Assembly (NCBI RefSeq): GCF_024168825.1
Contig: NZ_JALJWH010000001.1
Span: forward strand, 1 to 64,000
Reading direction: 5' to 3'
Source: Paenarthrobacter sp. A20
Lineage (GTDB): Bacteria > Actinomycetota > Actinomycetes > Actinomycetales > Micrococcaceae
DNA length: 64,000 nucleotides
In this document: piece after piece, positions 59,013 through 64,000 of the stretch
Position numbering within the stretch: position 1 is the first letter of the stretch
Layout: each line of letters starts with the position of its first letter
Translations under genes and position numbers: made by a program
The notes under the pieces: generated by a model
What the model saw: the letters and a program-made list of their open reading frames with translations, nothing else
Told to the model about the DNA's origin: nothing
Databases searched by the model: none

Positions 59013-59148
59013 TGCTGTCAGGACTCCCTTCCGGGTAAGGCGGAGGGCCGGCCCGTGATGGTGGCCGGCCCTCGTCGGACCTATCTCGTGGTGCTATGTC
59101 CAGTGTGAGTCAGTACGAAGCGCTGCGCTAGATGTCGATGGAGTCGCG

Positions 59149-59652
59149 CTAGATATCGACCGAACGCGGACGGGTGGACTCTCCGGTGTCATCAACGTCG
59201 CCGCCGGACACAGTGCCGCGCCAAGCGCCCGATGCATGGCCCTGCGCTTCGATGAACTTCTTGAATTTGTCCAGATCGGCACCTACCCGCATGCTGTCCA
59301 CGCCAAGGGCTGATCCGGCCTTCTCTGCCAGGCCTTCCGGCTCCCAGACGATCTCCACGTCAACCCTCGTGCGGGATGGCTGGAGGGGTTCGAAGCGGAC
59401 GGTGCCACCGTTGCGAGGACCGTCAACGCTTGCCCAACTCACCAGCGCGTCCGGAACCTGCTCAATGATCTGGGCGTTGTATTCGCGTTTCACACCGCCC
59501 ACATTGGTGGAGAAGTGGAGGGCAGTCTCATCGATCTGTTCCACTGCCTCCACCCCGTTCATGAACTCGGGAAAGGCCTCGAATTGTGTCCATTGGTTGT
59601 AGGCGACAGATACGGGGACATCTACTTCGATTGATTTGATGACCGTGGCCAT
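59149..59652 (-). CDS. SRPBCC family protein (polyketide cyclase-like)
   Basis: 167 aa; ATG 59652 preceded by AAGGAG. Starts MATVIKSIEVDVPVSVAYNQWTQF, typical of the SRPBCC proteins that recur in actinobacterial stress loci; continues FPEFMNGVEAVEQIDE and a disordered tail. The 3-prime end shows a small duplication, GCGCTAGATGTCGA and GCGCTAGATATCGA about 20 bases apart, each with an in-frame TAG. Confidence 0.87.
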   Translation of the reverse strand: MATVIKSIEVDVPVSVAYNQWTQFEAFPEFMNGVEAVEQIDETALHFSTNVGGVKREYNAQIIEQVPDALVSWASVDGPRNGGTVRFEPLQPSRTRVDVEIVWEPEGLAEKAGSALGVDSMRVGADLDKFKKFIEAQGHASGAWRGTVSGGDVDDTGESTRPRSVDI

Positions 59653-59772
59653 GGATTTCGCTCCTTCGATCGTGTCTCGGGTGCTCATGCAGTACTGCGG
59701 GGCGGGGCGGCGCGCCAGCCAGCTGGCTGCTTAACCAGTGGCGCGCCAGTCTTAGCGCGCCAGCCAAAGCTC

Positions 59773-60150
59773 TTAGCCGGCGTCGAAACTTTCTTCGTCA
59801 TCGTCGTTGGGTGACTCTTCCTGGGGAAGGTCGTTTCCGCTGCCGTCCGGCAGCGAGTCGTCGTTGCCGTCGGGCTGCAAGGATTGCTCGGCGTGCGATT
59901 GCTCGTCTATCCCACCGAACCGGCCGGCCCCGGGCTCGCCCGCGCTGTCCGAGTTTTCCGGATCCAGATGGCTGAGGTTGGGAGCCCCTGTGGAATACGT
60001 CTCGCCGTCGGGGCTGTCCTGGCTCAAACCGGCTTCGGTGAGGTCCTCTTCGACGCGGGGCTGCGCCTGTCCTCCGCCTGCTTCCTGCTCGGCCGTAGGA
60101 GTGCCGTAGCCTCCTACTTCCTCTTCCGGTGCGGCATTGTGCGTGTCCAT
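59773..60150 (-). CDS. Acidic disordered small protein
   Basis: 125 aa; ATG 60150 with AAAGGA upstream. Rich in Glu, Asp, Gly, Pro and Ser, no hydrophobic core, ends DDDEESFDAG. No family recognised. Compositionally like stress-induced hydrophilic proteins found beside SRPBCC and small membrane genes. Confidence 0.65.
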   Translation of the reverse strand: MDTHNAAPEEEVGGYGTPTAEQEAGGGQAQPRVEEDLTEAGLSQDSPDGETYSTGAPNLSHLDPENSDSAGEPGAGRFGGIDEQSHAEQSLQPDGNDDSLPDGSGNDLPQEESPNDDDEESFDAG

Positions 60151-60300
60151 GCGACCTGTCCTTTCCTCAACGGTGAACGTGTTTATGGATCTCTTCGAAC
60201 CTATAAGTGCAGCTGGCGGTGTGTCCATGCATCAACGAAATTAATCAGTAATCTTAGCAATTTTTGGATAAACGGGATAAAGTGCAGACTCGCATCCGGG

Positions 60301-60504
60301 TCATGAAGGCTGTGGAATTTCACAGCCACCCTGGGGATCCAACCCCGTGTAATTCAAAGGGCCTGCGACGATATTCAAGGCGATTGTTGCCAATTGCGAG
60401 CATTGCGCCGGCGGGGTGCCGAAGTAACCCCGCTGGCCAGCCGCCACGGCCCCAATGACGAGCCACACGACCACAAGCAACCCAATGATTGAACCAATTC
60501 GCAT
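60301..60504 (-). CDS. Small conserved membrane protein
   Basis: 67 aa. One N-terminal span (SIIGLLVVVWLVIGAVAAGQ), then a short outer part with two Cys (QCSQLATIALNIVAGPLNY, GGCEIPQPS) that could form a disulfide. GGGG lies five bases before the ATG at 60504. Looks like a family I have seen in many actinobacteria without a known function. Confidence 0.75.
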   Translation of the reverse strand: MRIGSIIGLLVVVWLVIGAVAAGQRGYFGTPPAQCSQLATIALNIVAGPLNYTGLDPQGGCEIPQPS

Positions 60505-60577
60505 CACTACCCCAATCGCTGAACCGACAACCCCCAGCTATTAGTAAGCATACTGACAAAAGTGCCCATCACCAAAG

Positions 60578-60621
60578 AAGTGTGGCCGCGGACCGGGTGC
60601 CTCCCGTCCGCGGCCACACTT
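60578..60621. terminator. Strong hairpin terminator
   Basis: 16-bp perfect arms 60578-60593 and 60606-60621, 12-base loop with extra GGG/CCC pairing. It follows the two-gene operon 61047-60629 read on the minus strand. Confidence 0.8.
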
Positions 60622-60628
60622 GGCCCGA

Positions 60629-60892
60629 TCAATCCGTAGGACTGGTTTCGGTTGTCAGACCACGGCCGTCCGCAGTCTTTTCGTCCTTTTCTTCCGCCGG
60701 CCCAGGTGGGTTGGCTGACTCGCTGGGTCCAGCGTCGACGGCGTCGTCCGGACTTTCCGACGAGGCATCACCCACTGGAACCTGGCCACCCGACTGGGCG
60801 ACTGCCGGGTCCCTCGGGATTGGATGTCCGGGGGTTGTCGTCCCATCGCGAACCTGCTCGAAACCGGCAACTTCACCAGGATCAGTCGTCAT
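60629..60892 (-). CDS. Small acidic hypothetical protein
   Basis: 87 aa from ATG 60892, which overlaps the stop of the upstream membrane micro-gene (ATGA). Disordered, rich in Pro, Asp, Glu, Ser and Gly, similar in make-up to the protein at 59773. No family recognised; the overlap and following terminator support translation. Confidence 0.6.
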   Translation of the reverse strand: MTTDPGEVAGFEQVRDGTTTPGHPIPRDPAVAQSGGQVPVGDASSESPDDAVDAGPSESANPPGPAEEKDEKTADGRGLTTETSPTD

Positions 60893-61047
60893 ACGCGAGA
60901 CCGCCCGCGGCCCAGAACCCAGCCGAGCACGGCCAGCACAAGCAGGATGATTCCCACCCATAGCAAGAAGCTGAGCGCCTGGTTAAGTCCGCCAACGAGG
61001 AGCAAGATGATCGCGATAACACCGGCGATTATTAAGAGTGTATTCAT
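60889..61047 (-). CDS. 52-residue two-span membrane protein
   Basis: Begins MNTLLIIAGVIAIILLLVGG and ends VLGWVLGRGRSRV. Two hydrophobic helices (about 3-20 and 26-45) and a basic tail; a recognisable type of small hydrophobic protein in actinobacterial stress loci. ATG at 61047; stop TGA overlaps the start of the acidic protein. Too short for most gene finders but coupled to the next gene. Confidence 0.72.
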   Translation of the reverse strand: MNTLLIIAGVIAIILLLVGGLNQALSFLLWVGIILLVLAVLGWVLGRGRSRV

Positions 61048-61278
61048 TGAGCTACGCATCCCTTCAATAACTGTTGTCTATTCAGGAAGGCGTCCGCTGG
61101 TACTCCACTGATGGAGCGCCACCCATGCCAACGGGCACCGATTGGAGAATTTCGTCTCCACATCGCTTGCGTACCCACCCGGGAAAGGCTCAAACGGAAC
61201 GGTTGCCCGGGCGGAGCACGTTCACAGCCTCATAATAAGCACCCTTTGCGTCGCGGCGAAGTATTTTGGTCAGGAAAC

Positions 61279-62043
61279 TTAGTATCCCTTGGTCGAGAAG
61301 GCTCCGAGGGCCCGGCTGATCTCGCGGGCAGTTCCGGCAGCAGCCTCTCCGTATTCCTGGTACTTGTCCGGAACAATCCGGCTTGAGGGGCCCGAGATGG
61401 AGATGGATCCCGCCGCCACGCCGCCCGGCCCCAGCAGCGGGACGCCGATCGAGGTGATGCCCGTACTGAGACCTTGCTCATTGATGGAGTATCCGCGGGC
61501 CCGGGTGTCCACGATCATCGCGCGAAGCTGCGTGGGATCCACAACGGTTTGTGGCGTCAACGCTTCAAGTGGTCCGGCAAGGTAATCGTTCACGAAGGCC
61601 TCATCAGCAGCCGACAAGTAGGCCATGCCCGTGGAAGAAGCATGCATGGGCAGCCTCGACCCCAGTGGGAGGAAGGCCCTCAAGACGTGCGGGGTGTCGA
61701 GGCGTTCGATGATGAGCATGTAGCCGCGGTCCGGCACTGCCAGGTGCACCGTCTCGGTGGTGTCCAACTGCAGTGCATTCAGCGGGCCCATGGCGGCATC
61801 GCGGATGGCCGAGCCGCTGCTTCCCCGGCTGGCAACGGCGAAGGCGTGGTTGGTCAGAACCCATTTGCTGGCTTGGACTTCGGACTGCGCCACCCAGCCC
61901 AGCTCGGCCAGCGTCCTCAGCATCCGGAGCACGGTTGCCTTGGGCACATCAACTTCCCGGCTGAGCTCCGATAATCCGGCGGGCTGGTTGTCCGAGACGG
62001 CCTCCAGCACCCTGATGGCCGTGACGACGCTCTGCGTACTCAT
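61279..62043 (-). CDS. IclR-family regulator
   Basis: 254 aa. N-terminal winged helix (TAIRVLEAVSDNQPAGLSELSREVDVPKATVLRMLRTLAE) and the IclR effector domain (ATSGM-like ASSTGMAYLSAA, TRARGYSINEQGLSTGITSIGVPLLG). Divergent from the CoA-transferase operon with two overlapping palindromes between, so it very likely controls that operon in response to a substrate acid or CoA ester. Confidence 0.92.
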   Translation of the reverse strand: MSTQSVVTAIRVLEAVSDNQPAGLSELSREVDVPKATVLRMLRTLAELGWVAQSEVQASKWVLTNHAFAVASRGSSGSAIRDAAMGPLNALQLDTTETVHLAVPDRGYMLIIERLDTPHVLRAFLPLGSRLPMHASSTGMAYLSAADEAFVNDYLAGPLEALTPQTVVDPTQLRAMIVDTRARGYSINEQGLSTGITSIGVPLLGPGGVAAGSISISGPSSRIVPDKYQEYGEAAAGTAREISRALGAFSTKGY

Positions 62044-62101
62044 GCACCCTCCCGCTTGACCGACTACCCCCAGTGCCCTACATTACAGGCGACTTCCCAA
62101 A

Positions 62102-62131
62102 ATGAACCAACGGTTCATCTAGTGAACCGTT
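62102..62131. promoter_or_regulatory. Overlapping IclR operators
   Basis: ATGAACC-AAC-GGTTCAT (62102-62118) and AACGGTTCA-TCTAG-TGAACCGTT (62109-62131) share their middle. Both are perfect; three copies of the half-site GGTTCA/TGAACC in 30 bp between the divergent genes. Confidence 0.7.
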
Positions 62132-62173
62132 GCCGATTGCGCAAGTTTTTCCGTCGCACGAAAGGTGCCCTCC

Positions 62174-63409
62174 ATGCTCAAACCACTTCGCGGAATCACC
62201 GTGATCGATCTCAGCCGAGCCCTCGCAGGCCCCTACTGCACAGCCCTGCTGGCCGATATGGGCGCCAGGATCATCAAAGTTGAAAGCGTCAACGGGGGTG
62301 ATACCGCCCGGCAATGGCCTCCCTTCCAGGATGGCCACAGCCTCTATTTCGACTCCGTCAACCGCAACAAAGTGTCCGTGTGCATCGATTTCTATTCGGA
62401 CGAGGGCCGCGACATCCTCTCCGGATTGATCGCCGACGCCGATGTCCTGGTGGAGAACTTCAAGCCCGGAACGCTGGACAAGATGGGGTTCACTGCCTCC
62501 CGGCTGGAAGAGCTCAACCCAGGCCTCGTGCTTGGATCCGTCACAGGTTTCGGCAACACCGGCCCCCTCAAGGACGACGCCGGACTGGACCAGGTCATCC
62601 AGGGCATGTCCGGGCTGATGTCGGTGACAGGTCCCGGGCCTGGCTCGGCCTACCGTGTTGGCGTGCCAATCGTGGACATCACCTCCGGAATGATCTGTGC
62701 GTTCGGCATCGTTTCAGCGCTCCTGGGAGTCCGGAACGGCGAACGACCCAGCCGAGTGTCCACCTCCTTGCTGGAGACCGCCCTGAACCTCTCCGCTTTC
62801 CAAGGGCAGAAAGCACTCAGCCTCGGCGAAGCACCCACGCCGCAGGGCAACAACCACCCCGTCATCGCGCCCTACGGAATGTTCGCTACGGCCACGGAAT
62901 CCATCAACATCGCTGTAGGCAGCGACAAGCAATGGCGGGCCTTTTGTGGGCTCCTGGGCGCTGCCTCCGCCGTGGATGACCCCCGCTTCATCACTGGAGC
63001 GGACCGGTCGGCCAACAGGGACCAGCTGACGGAGCTTATTGAAACAGCGCTTTCTTCGAAGACCGCCGCCGAATGGGTTCCCCTGATCAGCCAGGCCGGC
63101 ATCCCCTGCGGCCCCATCTACGACTACACGCAGGCCCTGGCATCGGAGCAGGTTGCCGCATTGGGACTCGTGCAGCAACGCCAGCGGCGGGACGGATCCC
63201 GCCTCCCCCTTCTTCGTGGGCCACTCAGCCTGGATGGCGAGGCCAGCGAAATCCTCTCACCGCCGCCACTGCTGGGCGAGCACACCGCAGAGGTACTGCT
63301 GGAACGCGGAATGACGCACGACGACGTCACCCGGCTCGAGCGCGAGGGCCGCGTTGTGTGCCAACCGGCTTCAGCCCAGGTTCCGGAAACGATGGGAGCA
63401 CAGCAATGA
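62174..63409 (+). CDS. CaiB/BaiF family III CoA-transferase
   Basis: 411 aa; ATG 62174 with AAAGG eight bases upstream. GITVIDLSRALAGPYCTALLADMGARIIKVE is the class signature; the nucleophile Asp lies in GLDQVIQGMSGLMSVTG near 140; GAALN-type closing ETALNLSAFQGQKAL. Moves CoA from a donor such as succinyl- or acetyl-CoA to a carboxylic acid. Coupled to an enoyl-CoA hydratase (ATGA), so the operon activates an acid and hydrates its enoyl ester; substrate unknown, carnitine-like or other branched acids are options. Confidence 0.93.
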   Translation: MLKPLRGITVIDLSRALAGPYCTALLADMGARIIKVESVNGGDTARQWPPFQDGHSLYFDSVNRNKVSVCIDFYSDEGRDILSGLIADADVLVENFKPGTLDKMGFTASRLEELNPGLVLGSVTGFGNTGPLKDDAGLDQVIQGMSGLMSVTGPGPGSAYRVGVPIVDITSGMICAFGIVSALLGVRNGERPSRVSTSLLETALNLSAFQGQKALSLGEAPTPQGNNHPVIAPYGMFATATESINIAVGSDKQWRAFCGLLGAASAVDDPRFITGADRSANRDQLTELIETALSSKTAAEWVPLISQAGIPCGPIYDYTQALASEQVAALGLVQQRQRRDGSRLPLLRGPLSLDGEASEILSPPPLLGEHTAEVLLERGMTHDDVTRLEREGRVVCQPASAQVPETMGAQQ

Positions 63410-64000
63410 CCGTCGTATCCCCGGCCAACACTGCCCGCACCGAGGCTTCCCGTGCGGGCCGCATCTCCGTTTCAATCGCTGACGGCGTGGCCACCGTGGA
63501 AATCTGCAACCTTGCACAGCGCAACGCCCTGACCCGGGCCATGTGCCTGGAATTCCAAGAATTGATGCCGCGCCTGGACGCCGACGCCGACGTTGCCGTC
63601 GTTGTGCTGCGAGGTGCCGGCGGCACGTTCTGCGCGGGGGCAGCCATCAGCGAGCTTGCTTCGGTATTGGTGGACCAGCAGCCCGACGGATCGTCCATCG
63701 ACCATCTCAGCCGCGCCGATGCCGCCATTTCCTCCCTTTCCAAGCCAACGGTGGCCTTGGTGGACGGCGCCTGCATGGGCGGCGGCTGGCAGATTGCAGC
63801 TGCCTGTGACTTCATCATCGCCAATGAGCGCGCCGTGATCGGACTGACTCCGGCCAAGATCGGAATCATCTACCCGCGTCCCGGCATGGAACGGCTTGTC
63901 AGGTTGGTGGGCCATGCCAATGCAAAGTACATCCTCCTCACCGGACAGACCTTCAGCGCAACCGAGGCCCGGGCACTTGGCCTGGTGGCCGACGTCGTAC
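63406..64000 (+). CDS. Enoyl-CoA hydratase/isomerase (partial, runs off window)
   Basis: 198 codons visible, overlapping the CoA-transferase stop. Crotonase motifs: NLAQRNALTRAM, the oxyanion loop AGGTFCAGAAISELA, and ALVDGACMGGGWQIAAACDFIIA followed by FG-like GLTPAKIGIIYPRPG. The first catalytic position follows CMGGGW; the second is in GIIYPRPGMERL. The C-terminal third is outside the window. Likely catalyses the second step after CoA activation. Confidence 0.9.
   Translation, partial: MTVVSPANTARTEASRAGRISVSIADGVATVEICNLAQRNALTRAMCLEFQELMPRLDADADVAVVVLRGAGGTFCAGAAISELASVLVDQQPDGSSIDHLSRADAAISSLSKPTVALVDGACMGGGWQIAAACDFIIANERAVIGLTPAKIGIIYPRPGMERLVRLVGHANAKYILLTGQTFSATEARALGLVADVV

Noticed and set aside
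61111..61386. 91-codon plus-strand frame between the small membrane gene and the IclR gene
   Set aside because: Arg/Cys-rich, no ribosome site, overlaps the IclR gene end; no family features.

Overview
The window reads as chromosomal DNA of a high-GC Gram-positive soil actinobacterium, most like Arthrobacter/Paenarthrobacter (Micrococcaceae). Evidence: high GC with GC-rich third codon positions, frequent GTG/TTG starts, many short ATGA/GTGA overlaps inside operons, actinobacterial-style proteins (short-LID adenylate kinase, LAXTG-type sorting signal, heterodimeric ABC exporters), and catalytic residue spacing of the PL8 lyase that matches what I recall for Arthrobacter chondroitinase AC. No rRNA, tRNA, CRISPR array, insertion sequence or phage gene was recognised. 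The genus assignment is inference.

Layout. 1-7.6 kb: a candidate sulfated glycosaminoglycan utilisation locus (partial ABC sugar-binding lipoprotein, Gfo/Idh/MocA oxidoreductase, cytoplasmic sulfatase, GntR/LacI hybrid regulator, Tat-exported PL8 lyase) whose promoters share a short motif. 7.8-13.7 kb: a DinB-like protein, then a tightly coupled five-gene envelope operon (phosphodiester-glycosidase-like protein, GT2-GtrA fusion, DUF4956, VTC domain, Cthe_2159-like beta-helix lipoprotein). 13.9-19.1 kb: orphan HATPase domain, class A PBP, secreted propeller/FG-GAP protein, and the remnant of a KstD-like flavoprotein. 19.1-26.5 kb: glutamine amidotransferase, MFS exporter, ammonium transporter with an altered twin-His pair, DUF1992 protein, small hydrolase, SulP-carbonic anhydrase fusion. 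26.8-30 kb: three-gene operon (acyl-CoA dehydrogenase-like, PIG-L/methyltransferase fusion, GT2) of unknown product. 30-33.7 kb: LysR regulator divergent from MesX, MesD and a flavin reductase, a folate-independent methionine synthase operon.

33.9-44.5 kb: adenylate kinase, ArsR/SRPBCC pair, and two rhamnogalacturonan lyases (PL26/YetA-like and PL11/YesW-like) that flank an RpiR-MFS-GAF-amidohydrolase catabolic cluster. The two lyase promoters carry the same 12-bp LacI-type operator, so they look like one pectin (RG-I) regulon. 45-48.3 kb: processive GT2, a 58-residue LAXTG micro-protein and a secreted GH16 enzyme. 48.5-52.5 kb: Nudix, SDR with divergent TetR, alpha/beta hydrolase, a CylR1/CylR2-like membrane protein/HTH switch, MOSC protein. 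52.6-56.3 kb: an asymmetric heterodimeric ABC exporter. 56.6-61 kb: chloroperoxidase-like hydrolase, CYTH-CHAD protein and a run of small stress-type genes including a 52-residue membrane protein. 61.3-64 kb: IclR regulator divergent from a CoA-transferase/enoyl-CoA hydratase operon that runs off the end.

Convergent gene ends are marked by unusually long perfect inverted repeats (up to 27-bp arms), and one GC-rich palindrome core (GACGGCGG/CCGCCGTC) recurs at four separate intergenic sites.
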